64,000 bases of DNA from Bifidobacterium asteroides. Lineage in GTDB: Bacteria > Actinomycetota > Actinomycetes > Actinomycetales > Bifidobacteriaceae. The stretch lies in the NCBI RefSeq assembly GCF_003202695.1, contig NZ_QGLL01000006.1:248001-312000 (forward strand), written 5' to 3'. Shown piece after piece: positions 54,179-63,267 of this stretch (position 1 is its first letter; each line of letters opens with the position of its first letter). Position numbers and translations under genes: made by a program. The notes beneath the pieces were generated by a model, which was given only the letters and a program-made list of their open reading frames with translations, was not told where the DNA came from and did no database searches.

Positions 54179-55303
54179 ATGACACAGGAAATCGAAATCG
54201 GTCTCGGCAAGAAGGCCACGGTGGCCTATACGCTCGACGATGTCTCCATCCTCCCATCCAGGAGGACCAGAGATCCCCAGGATGTCTCCACGGCCTGGCA
54301 GGTGGATGCCTACGAGTTCAATCTGCCATTGCTGGCGGCGCCCATGGATTCGGTCACCAGTCCGCAGACGGCCATCGCTTTGGGACGGTTGGGCGGATTG
54401 GGCGTGCTTGACCTGGAGGGACTGTGGACCCGATATGAGGATCCGTGTCCACAGCTGGACCGGATAGCCAATGCCTCGCCGGAGCAGGCGACCGAGGTCA
54501 TTCAGGAGGCCTACCGGGAGCCGGTAAAGGCAGAGCTGATTACCCGCCGTCTGCAGGAGATTCGCAAGGCCGGAGTCACGGTTGCTGGAGCTCTATCGCC
54601 TCAGCGCACCCAAGAGTTCTATGCCACGGTGGTCGATGCCGGCGTAGATCTCTTCGTAATCCGTGGAACGGCGGTCTCGGCTGAGCATGTCTCAACCAGC
54701 CATGAGCCTTTGGATTTGAAGAAGTTCATTTACGACCTGGACGTTCCGGTCATCGTCGGCGGGGCCGCCACCTACCAGGCCGCCTTGCATCTGATGCGCA
54801 CGGGTGCCGCTGGAGTCCTGGTCGGGTTCGGTGGGGGAGCCTCCTCGACTGACTCCGCCACCATCGGAATTCAGGCCCCTATGGCCACGGCCATCTCGGA
54901 TGTGGCTGAAGCGCGTCGCGACTACTTGGATGAGTCAGGCGGACGTTACGTTCAGGTCATCGCCGACGGGGAGACCGGCACCTCGGGGTCCTTTGTCAAG
55001 GCTTTGGCCATGGGGGCCGATGCGGTCATGCTGGGCACGCCCCTAGCCAAGGCCACTGAGGCTCCCGGCCAAGGCATGCATTGGGGGGCCGAGGCCCACC
55101 ATCCTGAGCTGCCGCGTGGTCGCAGGGTGCAGGTCGGCAAGGTGGGGAGCCTGGAGCGCATACTTTTCGGACCTAGCGATCGCACGGACGGGAGCCTGAA
55201 TCTGATTGGGGCCTTGCGACGGGCCATGGCATCCACCGGCTATGTGGATGTCAAGAACTTCCAGAAGTGCCGTGTGGCAGTGACACCTGCCATCCGCTGC
55301 TGA
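54179..55303 (+). CDS. GuaB3-type IMP dehydrogenase/GMP reductase family protein
   Basis: A 374-residue TIM-barrel protein without CBS domains. The N-terminus GLGKKATVAYTLDDVSILP and LAAPMDSVTSP, plus RRDYLDESGGRYVQVIADG and GADAVMLGTPLAKA, place it in the GuaB3 group. Members of that group have been shown to reduce GMP in cyanobacteria. In this copy the catalytic loop reads GGGASSTDSATIG near residue 218-230; the cysteine usually found in ACT(T/S) is replaced by Ser223. It may therefore be inactive in the usual thioimidate chemistry, or work differently. It lies between icd and an Rv3235-like gene. Confidence 0.88.
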   Translation: MTQEIEIGLGKKATVAYTLDDVSILPSRRTRDPQDVSTAWQVDAYEFNLPLLAAPMDSVTSPQTAIALGRLGGLGVLDLEGLWTRYEDPCPQLDRIANASPEQATEVIQEAYREPVKAELITRRLQEIRKAGVTVAGALSPQRTQEFYATVVDAGVDLFVIRGTAVSAEHVSTSHEPLDLKKFIYDLDVPVIVGGAATYQAALHLMRTGAAGVLVGFGGGASSTDSATIGIQAPMATAISDVAEARRDYLDESGGRYVQVIADGETGTSGSFVKALAMGADAVMLGTPLAKATEAPGQGMHWGAEAHHPELPRGRRVQVGKVGSLERILFGPSDRTDGSLNLIGALRRAMASTGYVDVKNFQKCRVAVTPAIRC

Positions 55304-55350
55304 GCAGAAAACAGGATATTTATCGTCTATTTATCCACAATCCGTACAGA

Positions 55351-55388
55351 GGCCGGTTCAGGTTGACCACATTCCTGAACCGGCCTTT
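55351..55388 (+). terminator. Terminator after guaB3-type gene
   Basis: A 12-bp perfect stem GGCCGGTTCAGG / CCTGAACCGGCC with an 11-base loop and three T residues. It lies 47 bases after the stop. Confidence 0.75.
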
Positions 55389-55505
55389 ACAATCCTTCTG
55401 CTCATTCCTACTCTGGACGTAATTGCTGTCGTTGCATCGGTTGCGCAATGCACCTCGTCGGCATGGAGTGGGGGAGACAAGCACATCGACGTGCGAGGGA
55501 GAAGC

Positions 55506-56060
55506 ATGACGGAGTACATGGATCTGGCACCGGCCTGGGATCGTGATCAAGCAATCGAGGATATGACAGAACAGGAGTATGGCGGTTGGTGGCCGTCCAC
55601 TTGCACACAGGTGCCTCTGGGACTTGGCGACATCAAACTGACAGTGCGAACCGTCAACTTCGTCCGGCCGGGAGACGCTGTTGGGAATGAGGATCTGCCG
55701 GAGGACCTTAAGCGTATTCTCGTAAACCTGTGTGCACTGGCGTCCAGGGTCTTTGATGTGCTGCGGGGCCGTTTGCCTATGAAGAGCCTGGATCGTGTGC
55801 TCAACCGCGTCTGCATGGAGCGATTGTCCCTTCTGGCCCGGCTTCTGCAGGATCAGCACCTGGGCATGGTCCGGACTGCGGATCATGCTGGCATGACCTA
55901 CCTGCCACTGATTCCTACATTGGTCGAGATCTATCGCGTGGACACTGACCGGTACGAAACCACCATCGGATTCCTGGTCGGCGAGCGTACAGTGCTGACC
56001 AACCTGATCGTTGCCAGAAGCGGTTCGCGCTGGGTCTGCGTACGCTTCGACATGGGCTAA
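55506..56060 (+). CDS. Rv3235-like conserved actinobacterial protein
   Basis: A 184-residue soluble protein. The part from about residue 75 reads SRVFDVLRGRLPMKSLDRVLN and ends in VLTNLIVARSGSRWVCVRFDMG, which resembles the Rv3235/DUF6459 family, whose members often sit near secA. Its molecular role is not known. The ATG at 55506 follows GAGGGAGAAG. The assignment rests on remembered family pattern, so moderate confidence is given. Confidence 0.65.
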   Translation: MTEYMDLAPAWDRDQAIEDMTEQEYGGWWPSTCTQVPLGLGDIKLTVRTVNFVRPGDAVGNEDLPEDLKRILVNLCALASRVFDVLRGRLPMKSLDRVLNRVCMERLSLLARLLQDQHLGMVRTADHAGMTYLPLIPTLVEIYRVDTDRYETTIGFLVGERTVLTNLIVARSGSRWVCVRFDMG

Positions 56061-56086
56061 GAGGCGGCTTTGGCGGGGTAACCCAT

Positions 56087-58078
56087 ATGATGGTGGGTAT
56101 GTTGCGTGAATATACCGTCGAGCTTCAGCACCCGACGACGGACAAGGACACTATCTATTCGCTCCTGGAAAAGCGCGTCGCCCGTGACCCCGAGGAGCTG
56201 GTTGCCCAGTGGCAGGATCCCATGACCAGGAACTGGCACGATGTCAAGGCCGGGCAGATGTCCGCACGGGTCCGTGCTGTGGCTAAGGGCATGATGGCAC
56301 TAGGCGTGGAAAAGGGCAGCACCGTGGTCATCTACGCTTCCACCAGTTACGACTGGGGGGTCACGGACTTCGCATGCGCTGCCATTGGAGCGGTCTCGGT
56401 GCCCATCTACGAGACCGACTCTCCCAATCAGGCCCAGAAAATTGTTCAGGACGTGGACTGCGTTCTGGCCTTTGCGGGCGACTCGGAGCATGCGCAGATC
56501 CTGGAGCAGGTTCGCGGTTCCTCACCCAAACTCAAGTACGTCTTCAATTTCGAGGCTGGTGGACTGAACGCAGTCAGCGAATTCGGCCAAGGGATCGACG
56601 ACGAGCGCCTGGATCAAGCCATCGCACAGGTCAAGGCCGACGATCTGGCCACCATCGTCTACACTTCGGGCTCCACCGGGGAGCCTAAGGGCGCCATGCT
56701 CTCCAACCGGAACTTTGTCCACATCGTCTTCGTGGGCTGGGATGTGCTCTATCACATGCTGGCAGCGCCCTCGCGCCTGATGCTCTTCCTGCCTCTTGCT
56801 CACTGCTTCGCCCGTTATATCCAGTACGTGGCCATCGGCGCCCAGGGTGTGGTGGGATATGTCTCCAACGCCAAGCACCTGCTGACTGACCTGCGCACCT
56901 TCCGGCCCACCTATCTGCTGGGCGTGCCCCGAGTCTTCGAAAAGGTCTATAACGCCGCCTCGCAAAAGGCCGGCACAGGTATGGCCGGCAAGGTCTTCGC
57001 CAAGGCCACCAGGCACTTTATCAAGTGGTCCAAGGACGAGCAGGCGGGGTGCGGCCATTCGCCTCTGAATCGCCTGGCCCATGCTTTCTACACCAAGACC
57101 GTCGGCAACACAATCGAGTCCGCCTTGGGCTCCAACTTGAGCTACCTGGCTTGTGGCGGCGCGCCTATGAACGCCGATCTGGCCCACTTCTTCAACGGGA
57201 TCGACGGGATCACTTTCATTCAGGGATATGGGATGACCGAGACTGCAGCCCCCTGTATCGTCAACTTCGAGGATGCCAATGAGGTTGGGTCGGTCGGCCG
57301 CCCTGGTTCGGGCATCACGGTCAGGCTAAGTGACGACGATGAGCTCATGGTCAAGGGTCCCAGCGTCTTCATGGGCTATTACCACCGGCCTGAGCTGGAT
57401 TCCACCGTTCTCGATAAGGACGGCTGGCTACATACTGGCGACCTGGCCCAGATCGACGACCAAGGCTTCGTCTTTATCACCGGTCGCAAGAAGGACGTCA
57501 TCATTACCGCAGGCGGCAAGAACGTGAGCCCGGCGCCTTTGGAGGACGTCATCAGCACCTGTCCGATAGTCTCCCAGGCCGTGGTCGTGGGTGACGGCAG
57601 GCCCTTCGTGGGCGCCTTGGTCACCCTGGATGCCGGTATGCTGAAGTCCTGGCTGACCACCCAGGGTCTGGACCCTGACATGAGCATGGAGCAGGCCAGC
57701 CATAACGAGGCCATCCACGCCTTTATCCAGCAGTATGTGGACAAGGCCAACTGCAACGTCTCGCGAGCCGAGTCGGTGCGCAAGTTCCTGGTACTGGACA
57801 AGGACTTCAGTCAGGAGGACGGCACTCTGACTCCCAGCCTCAAGGTAGTGCGCCCCGAGGTGCTCCGTCAGTATGCAGAACTTGTGGACAAGGTCCTCTA
57901 TGCGCCCAGGACGCCAGCCAAGCCGGCTGCCAAGGAGAGTGACCTTGTGAGCAGGGCACGGACCACTATGAGCGATTCCCTAGCCAGCATGACCGGGCGC
58001 AAGCGTGATGGCCGCCAAGAGGAAGTTGCGTCAGAGAACGAGAAGGACGGCCGCGACGGCCGGAATGACGAGGAGTAG
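56087..58078 (+). CDS. Long-chain fatty acid-CoA ligase, second copy
   Basis: A 663-residue AMP-forming acyl-CoA synthetase and paralogue of the gene at 49192. The AMP-binding motif is YTSGSTGEPKGAMLSN near residue 192, GYGMTETAAPCIV follows near residue 382, and TGRKKDVIITAGGKNV near residue 466. The C-terminal 50 residues are charged and may be disordered. Start codons at 56087, 56090 and 56099 are all in frame, and none has a strong ribosome site. It precedes def by three bases. Confidence 0.9.
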   Translation: MMVGMLREYTVELQHPTTDKDTIYSLLEKRVARDPEELVAQWQDPMTRNWHDVKAGQMSARVRAVAKGMMALGVEKGSTVVIYASTSYDWGVTDFACAAIGAVSVPIYETDSPNQAQKIVQDVDCVLAFAGDSEHAQILEQVRGSSPKLKYVFNFEAGGLNAVSEFGQGIDDERLDQAIAQVKADDLATIVYTSGSTGEPKGAMLSNRNFVHIVFVGWDVLYHMLAAPSRLMLFLPLAHCFARYIQYVAIGAQGVVGYVSNAKHLLTDLRTFRPTYLLGVPRVFEKVYNAASQKAGTGMAGKVFAKATRHFIKWSKDEQAGCGHSPLNRLAHAFYTKTVGNTIESALGSNLSYLACGGAPMNADLAHFFNGIDGITFIQGYGMTETAAPCIVNFEDANEVGSVGRPGSGITVRLSDDDELMVKGPSVFMGYYHRPELDSTVLDKDGWLHTGDLAQIDDQGFVFITGRKKDVIITAGGKNVSPAPLEDVISTCPIVSQAVVVGDGRPFVGALVTLDAGMLKSWLTTQGLDPDMSMEQASHNEAIHAFIQQYVDKANCNVSRAESVRKFLVLDKDFSQEDGTLTPSLKVVRPEVLRQYAELVDKVLYAPRTPAKPAAKESDLVSRARTTMSDSLASMTGRKRDGRQEEVASENEKDGRDGRNDEE

Positions 58079-58081
58079 GTA

Positions 58082-58564
58082 GTGGCGATTCGTACGATCA
58101 GAGTGGTTCCCGATCCGGTTTTGCGCACCCCCTGCGATCCAGTGACCAGCATCACACCGGCTGTGCGCAGACTGGTGCATGACCTGGTGGACACTGTTGA
58201 CGACCCGGGCAGGGCCGGCTTGTCGGCCAATCAAATCGGCGTGGGCCTGCGTGTCTTTTCATACAACATCGGCGGCAAGGTAGGCTACATCATCAATCCG
58301 GTCATCGACAAGACCTCCGGCGAGCAGTATGGCGAGGAGGGATGTCTGTCCCTGCCCAACCTTTGGTATCCGACCAGGCGGGCCGATTACGCCAGAGCCC
58401 ACGGCATTGACCTGGACGGCAAGACGGTGACTCTTGAAGGTCACGGCATCATGGGGCGGATGATCCAGCACGAGTGCGATCACCTGGACGGCCATGTCTA
58501 TGTGGATCGGCTGGAGAGCGATGTCCGCCGCATGGCTATGCAGCAGCTGAGATCAGCCAGGTAG
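58082..58564 (+). CDS. def: Peptide deformylase
   Basis: A 160-residue metalloenzyme that removes the formyl group from the N-terminal methionine. The three motifs are visible: GLSANQIG (canonical GxxxxxQ block), [11 protein letters not shown], and QHECDHLDG with the metal-binding histidines. The GTG at 58082 follows GAGGAG. Bifidobacteria generally have two deformylases; only this one is in the window. Confidence 0.93.
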   Translation: MAIRTIRVVPDPVLRTPCDPVTSITPAVRRLVHDLVDTVDDPGRAGLSANQIGVGLRVFSYNIGGKVGYIINPVIDKTSGEQYGEEGCLSLPNLWYPTRRADYARAHGIDLDGKTVTLEGHGIMGRMIQHECDHLDGHVYVDRLESDVRRMAMQQLRSAR

Positions 58565-58576
58565 GCAGAGAGCGAA

Positions 58577-58613
58577 TTACAATGCCCGAGGTCATTGGTC
58601 TCGGGTATTGTAA
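58577..58613 (+). terminator. 14-bp hairpin between def and rpsB
   Basis: TTACAATGCCCGAG pairs with CTCGGGTATTGTAA (one G-T) around a nine-base loop. There is no T-run. It may end the def transcript or form part of the rpsB leader, which in many bacteria is a target for S2 autoregulation. Confidence 0.55.
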
Positions 58614-58790
58614 CTACTTGGCGTGTCATTGCGCAGGTCTGCTGTCACGGGTGGGCAGGCGCACTAAGAGTATTCACAAACGCACGCCGCAAATTCGCGC
58701 CATGTCCGCGACGTCCTGTGTCGGTCGGCTCCCCGGAGTTGCACGCAGGTGCACATGGCCAGGCAATAACCGACAATGAAAGGTACGGAC

Positions 58791-59633
58791 ATGGCACAGA
58801 TCACCATGAGCGAAATGCTGAAGGCCGGCGTCCACTTCGGACATCAGACCCGTCGTTGGAATCCCAAGATGAAGCAGTACATCCTGATGGAGCGCAATGG
58901 CATTCACATCATCAACCTCTTCAAGTCGCTCGGTCTGATCGACCAGGCCTATGACTTCATCAAGCAGACCGTGGCTCACAACGGCACTGTGCTCTTCGTG
59001 GGGACAAAGAAGCAGGCCCAGGAGGCCATCAAGGCTCAGGCCACTCGCGTGAACATGCCCTACGTCTCCGAGCGCTGGCTGGGCGGCATGCTGACCAACT
59101 TCCAGACTGTGACCAAGCGGGTAGGCCGCTTGAAGGAGCTGGAGGAGATGGACTTCGACGATGTACACGGCTCGGGGCTGACCAAGAAGGAGCTGCTGCT
59201 CCTGAGGCGGGAGAAGGACAAGCTGGAGCGTCAGCTGGGCGGCATCCGCAACATGAACCGCACCCCCTCGGCTCTGTTCGTAGTCGATATCAACAAGGAG
59301 GCCTTGGCTGTCTCCGAGGCCAACAAGCTGGGTATCCCGGTCGTGGCTCTGGTGGACACCAACACGGATCCTGAGCTCGTCACCTACCCCATTCCTGCCA
59401 ACGACGATGCCATTCGCGGTGTAGAGCTGCTGACTCGGCTGATGGCCGATGCCGTGGCTGATGGTCTGTTGGAGCGCTCTGGCAAGGCCGCCAAGACCGA
59501 GGAGGCCTCCGACCAGCCCATGGCCGAGTGGGAGAAGAACCTGCTGGAGAATAAGGACGGACAGCCGCAGGAACAGACCCAGGAGACCGAAGAACAGCAG
59601 CAGGAGACTCCCGCTGCGGACCAGGCCGCCTGA
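58791..59633 (+). CDS. rpsB: 30S ribosomal protein uS2
   Basis: A 280-residue ribosomal protein. [30 protein letters not shown] and the [14 protein letters not shown] block identify S2. The C-terminus has an acidic Gln/Glu-rich tail of about 40 residues, longer than in most bacteria. ATG at 58791 follows GAAAGG; an in-frame ATG at 58776 lacks a site. It is followed by tsf, the usual partner, after 75 bases. Confidence 0.96.
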   Translation: MAQITMSEMLKAGVHFGHQTRRWNPKMKQYILMERNGIHIINLFKSLGLIDQAYDFIKQTVAHNGTVLFVGTKKQAQEAIKAQATRVNMPYVSERWLGGMLTNFQTVTKRVGRLKELEEMDFDDVHGSGLTKKELLLLRREKDKLERQLGGIRNMNRTPSALFVVDINKEALAVSEANKLGIPVVALVDTNTDPELVTYPIPANDDAIRGVELLTRLMADAVADGLLERSGKAAKTEEASDQPMAEWEKNLLENKDGQPQEQTQETEEQQQETPAADQAA

Positions 59634-59708
59634 AATCTGGCGCCTAGATAGATGCATCCAGGAATCTTTTCGGGCCAACAGTCCGGAGAGACCAGATAGG
59701 AGAGTTTC

Positions 59709-60560
59709 ATGGCAAAAATCACCGCTGCACTGATCAAGGAGCTGCGCGACCAGACCGGCGCCGGCATGATGGACGTCAAGAAGGCACTGACTGAGGCCGA
59801 GGGCGACATGGCTCGCGCCAAGGAGATCATCCGCGCCACCGGCATCCAGGCCGCAGGCGCCCGTGAGGGCCGTAAGGCTCAGGAGGGCCTGATCGCTTCC
59901 ACCGTCGTAGAGGGCGGTCAGGGTCAGATCGGCTACGCCGTCGAGCTCAATTCCGAGACAGACTTCGTGGCCAAGACGCCCCAATTCGTCGATTTCGGAC
60001 AGGAGGTCATCGGTGACGTGGCTAAGGCTGATGCCTCCAACGCCGAGCAGGTCGACGCCGCTCCGTCCAAGTCAGGCACCGTTAAGGAGACCGTGGAGGA
60101 AGCCGGCGCGCTCTTCCACGAGCACGTCAAGGTCGGTCAGGTGGCCCGGGTTGAGGGTCCACGCGTGGAGATCTACGCCCACCGCAAGTCCGTGGAAATG
60201 CCTCCCTCCATCGTGGCCATGATCGCCACTGATGAGGCTGGCGCCCAGGTCGCTCATGAGGTGGCTTTGCAGATCTCCGCCATGAGCCCTAAGTGGCTCA
60301 GCCGCGAGGATGTGCCCGCTGACGTGGTGGAGTCCGAGCGTCGCGTGGCCACCGAGAAATCTCAGGCCGAGGGCAAACCTGAGAAGATCATTCCCAAGAT
60401 CGTCGAGGGGCGTCTGAACGCTTTCTTCAAGGAGTCAGTACTGTTGGAGCAGCAGTATGTCAAGGACACTTCCAAGACCGTCGGCGACCTCTTCAAGCAG
60501 GTAGGCGGCAAGGCTTTGGCCTTTGCTCGTCTCGAGGTCGGCAAGGGCGATGAGGAGTAA
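59709..60560 (+). CDS. tsf: Elongation factor Ts
   Basis: A 283-residue guanine nucleotide exchange factor for EF-Tu. The start ITAALIKELRDQTGAGMMDVKKAL, and ELNSETDFVAK near residue 78, which contacts EF-Tu, are diagnostic. The C-terminal dimer-like domain ends in GKGDEE. ATG at 59709 follows TAGGAG. A strong terminator follows. Confidence 0.96.
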   Translation: MAKITAALIKELRDQTGAGMMDVKKALTEAEGDMARAKEIIRATGIQAAGAREGRKAQEGLIASTVVEGGQGQIGYAVELNSETDFVAKTPQFVDFGQEVIGDVAKADASNAEQVDAAPSKSGTVKETVEEAGALFHEHVKVGQVARVEGPRVEIYAHRKSVEMPPSIVAMIATDEAGAQVAHEVALQISAMSPKWLSREDVPADVVESERRVATEKSQAEGKPEKIIPKIVEGRLNAFFKESVLLEQQYVKDTSKTVGDLFKQVGGKALAFARLEVGKGDEE

Positions 60561-60638
60561 TAGCCATCTCTGCAGTGCCTTTGGCAGCCTCGCCTGATCC
60601 TGACTGATTGGATCAGCGGGCGACCGGCATCCGGGGGA

Positions 60639-60670
60639 GGGGAGCGGTTGTTATGGCCGCTCCCCTTCTT
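60639..60670 (+). terminator. Terminator after tsf
   Basis: GGGGAGCGG pairs with CCGCTCCCC around a nine-base loop, followed by TTCTT. It separates rpsB-tsf from pyrH. Confidence 0.78.
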
Positions 60671-60765
60671 ATGTTCTAGGACCGATGTCAGGCGAAGTTG
60701 TCGGCCAATCCGGCTACGCTATGAACGGCGTATTCCGCCTGTCATTGTCTGGAGAAAGGGCTTTT

Positions 60766-61521
60766 ATGACCGGATCCGATTCAGCGCAAAACTCAGCATC
60801 GCCTCGTCGTGTGCTGCTCAAGCTCTCCGGAGAAGCCTTCGGTGGAGGCGAGGTCGGCATTGACGTGCAGGTGGTCAAGCGCGTGGCCAGGGAGATCGTT
60901 CAGGCGGTGCACACCGGTGTCCAGGTGGCCATTGTGGTGGGCGGCGGTAACTTCTTCCGTGGAGCCGAACTCAGCCAGGCCGGAATCGAACGCTCGCGCG
61001 GCGACTACATGGGCATGCTGGGCACGGTCATGAACTGCCTGGCCCTGCAGGACTTCCTGGAGCAGGCCGGACAGGCTACCAGAGTGCAGACAGCCATCAC
61101 CATGGGCCAGGTGGCCGAGCCCTACATCCCGCTTAAGGCCATTCGTCACTTGGAGAAAGGGCGCGTGGTTATTTTCGGTGCCGGATCCGGCATGCCCTAC
61201 TTCTCTACAGACACAGTATCCATCCAACGGGCCTTGGAGATCCACTGCGTCGAAGTCGTCATGGGCAAGAACGGGGTGGATGGCGTGTATACGGCTGATC
61301 CACACAAGCAGGCTTCTGCGCGCATGTTCACCAATCTAAGCTACCAGCGGGCCCTGGTAGACAATTTGGCGGTTATGGACGCGGCAGCTCTGTCCATGGC
61401 CCGGGACAACGACATGCCCATTCGCGTCTTCGGACTGGAGGGTGAAGGCAACGTGACTGGAGCGCTTGAGGGCCAGCGGCTTGGCACACTGGTCCACGGG
61501 GGTCCTGATCGTACCCTCTGA
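60766..61521 (+). CDS. pyrH: Uridylate kinase
   Basis: A 251-residue amino-acid-kinase-fold enzyme that phosphorylates [29 protein letters not shown] and [17 protein letters not shown] are characteristic, as is [12 protein letters not shown] near residue 166. The ATG at 60766 follows GGAGAAAGGG. The in-frame upstream ATGs at 60685 and 60721 would add a non-conserved extension. Confidence 0.95.
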   Translation: MTGSDSAQNSASPRRVLLKLSGEAFGGGEVGIDVQVVKRVAREIVQAVHTGVQVAIVVGGGNFFRGAELSQAGIERSRGDYMGMLGTVMNCLALQDFLEQAGQATRVQTAITMGQVAEPYIPLKAIRHLEKGRVVIFGAGSGMPYFSTDTVSIQRALEIHCVEVVMGKNGVDGVYTADPHKQASARMFTNLSYQRALVDNLAVMDAAALSMARDNDMPIRVFGLEGEGNVTGALEGQRLGTLVHGGPDRTL

Positions 61522-61633
61522 CTGGCTGCGGGCACGTCCCGCGCCGCTTGGCCCCGTGTCCCCATGACCGTAGAGTATAAGATGACGGACCCTGCGCGCA
61601 CAGGCGGATGGTTCTTACAGCAAGGAGCAGATC

Positions 61634-62188
61634 ATGACCACAGTGGTGGATCAGGCCGGAAGGCAGATGGACAAGAGCATCGAGGCGACCAAGGAGAACT
61701 TCTCGGGAATCAGAACCGGGCGCGCCAACCCCTCCTTCCTCAACGACATCATGGTGGAGTATTACGGCACTCCTACCCCTATCAAGTCGCTGGCCTCCAT
61801 TGGTGTCCCGGAACCTCGTACGCTGGCCGTTACCCCCTTCGACCCCTCACAGGCAGGTGCAGTCGAGAAGGCCATCCGTGACTCCGACTTGGGCGTCAAC
61901 CCCAGCCGTGACGGCAATGTCATCAGGGTCACCATGCCCGAGCTGACCGAGGAGCGCCGTCGGGACTACGTCAAGCTGGCCAAGAATAAGGCCGAGGAGG
62001 GCAAGGTGGCTGTCCGCAACATCCGGCGCAAGGCCAAGGAGGAGCTGGAGGCCAAGGTCAAGGATGGCGACTTGGGCGAGGACGAGGGCAACCGGCTGCA
62101 GAAGGAGCTGGAGACCGTCACCAAGCAAAAGAACGACATGATCGACCAGCTCCTGGATGCCAAGGAGAAGGAGATCCTCGAGGTCTGA
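61634..62188 (+). CDS. frr: Ribosome recycling factor
   Basis: A 184-residue protein that splits post-termination ribosomes with EF-G. The helices VDQAGRQMDKSIEATKENF and IRTGRANPSFLN, and the loop YYGTPTPIKSLASI, are diagnostic, as is LTEERRRDYVKLAK. ATG at 61634 follows AAGGAGC. cdsA begins 26 bases after the stop. Confidence 0.96.
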   Translation: MTTVVDQAGRQMDKSIEATKENFSGIRTGRANPSFLNDIMVEYYGTPTPIKSLASIGVPEPRTLAVTPFDPSQAGAVEKAIRDSDLGVNPSRDGNVIRVTMPELTEERRRDYVKLAKNKAEEGKVAVRNIRRKAKEELEAKVKDGDLGEDEGNRLQKELETVTKQKNDMIDQLLDAKEKEILEV

Positions 62189-62214
62189 TCTGCTTGGGGG
62201 AGGATCCACTGTTC

Positions 62215-63204
62215 ATGAGTACTAAGGAAAGCTCCGCCGAGAAGGCAGGCCAGGATGCCGTCGCAAACCTGAACAAGCGAACCGGGCGAAATATGCCGCA
62301 GGCGGTGGCCACTGGCGCGCTTCTGGTGGTCATCATCCTGGCCTGCATACTGGTACGCATCGACGCATTCATCTATCTGATCGTGATTTTCATGACCTTG
62401 GGTCTCTGGGAGCTCAGGGTGGACTTCGCCACTGCGGGTCTGCATATACCGGTAGTTGAACTATGGATCTGCTCGGCGGCCACCATGCTGGCCTCTTTCT
62501 ATGCGTCGGATCATGTAGCGGTCATGACTGCCGGTGTTCTGGCCACTGCCGTGGTTGGAGCTCTTGCGGCCACCCGCAGCCATCGCCTGGGTGGTCGTCT
62601 GGTCAAGGCGGTCAATGCCAAGCTGTCGGTCAAGGATGCACAGACCATGGCCGATGCCTCCTATGGTGTCGCCAAGGGGGAGAGCCGGTCAAGCAGCCTG
62701 GCCAATGTGGGCGTCACCCTTCTGACCGTTGTCTATATCACGTTTCTTGCCTGTCTGATAACCCTGCCCACCACTTTCGGCGGGCATCCTGCCGCACATG
62801 CTTTCATGGTGATTTTCCTGCCCGCCTTAAGCGACATCGGCGGTCTTCTCTTCGGCTCGCTCTTCGGCAAGCACAAGATTTCGCCCCGCATCTCGCCCGG
62901 CAAGTCCATGGAGGGACTGGCAGGCTCCATGCTCTGCTGCCTGGTTGGCGCCCTGGTCATTTTCGCAGCCGCCTATCCCATGGCGGATTGGGGACGAATC
63001 TGGTGGGTCGCCCTGCTCATGGGCATCATGGTCGGAGCCACAGGCACTCTGGGTGATCTGAGCGCCTCCTTGATCAAGCGCGACCTTGGGATCAAGGACA
63101 TGGGCCACCTGCTCAAGGGCCATGGCGGGGTGCTGGATAGGGTGGATTCCATCCTCATGTCTGCACCCTTCATCACACTGGTTCTTTTGGTCACTGGTCT
63201 GTGA
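62215..63204 (+). CDS. cdsA: Phosphatidate cytidylyltransferase
   Basis: A 329-residue membrane enzyme that makes CDP-diacylglycerol for phospholipid synthesis. About seven hydrophobic segments follow a 30-residue polar N-terminus. The signature IKRDLGIKDMGHLLKGHGG-VLDRVDS lies near residue 283-310, and GKHKISPRISPGKSMEG near residue 222. The ATG at 62215 has GGGGAGGA 9-16 bases upstream; TTG at 62194 is an alternative. It is in the usual frr-cdsA-rlmN order. Confidence 0.93.
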   Translation: MSTKESSAEKAGQDAVANLNKRTGRNMPQAVATGALLVVIILACILVRIDAFIYLIVIFMTLGLWELRVDFATAGLHIPVVELWICSAATMLASFYASDHVAVMTAGVLATAVVGALAATRSHRLGGRLVKAVNAKLSVKDAQTMADASYGVAKGESRSSSLANVGVTLLTVVYITFLACLITLPTTFGGHPAAHAFMVIFLPALSDIGGLLFGSLFGKHKISPRISPGKSMEGLAGSMLCCLVGALVIFAAAYPMADWGRIWWVALLMGIMVGATGTLGDLSASLIKRDLGIKDMGHLLKGHGGVLDRVDSILMSAPFITLVLLVTGL

Positions 63205-63267
63205 CCGGAATTGATGGTCTATGCTCAGAGGGGCCGTCGGATGACTGATACAGGATGAGGTAAAGGT

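Noticed and set aside
58674-59984. A 436-codon minus-strand frame across rpsB and tsf
   Set aside because: Antisense to two ribosomal/translation genes; Leu/Gly-rich shadow composition.
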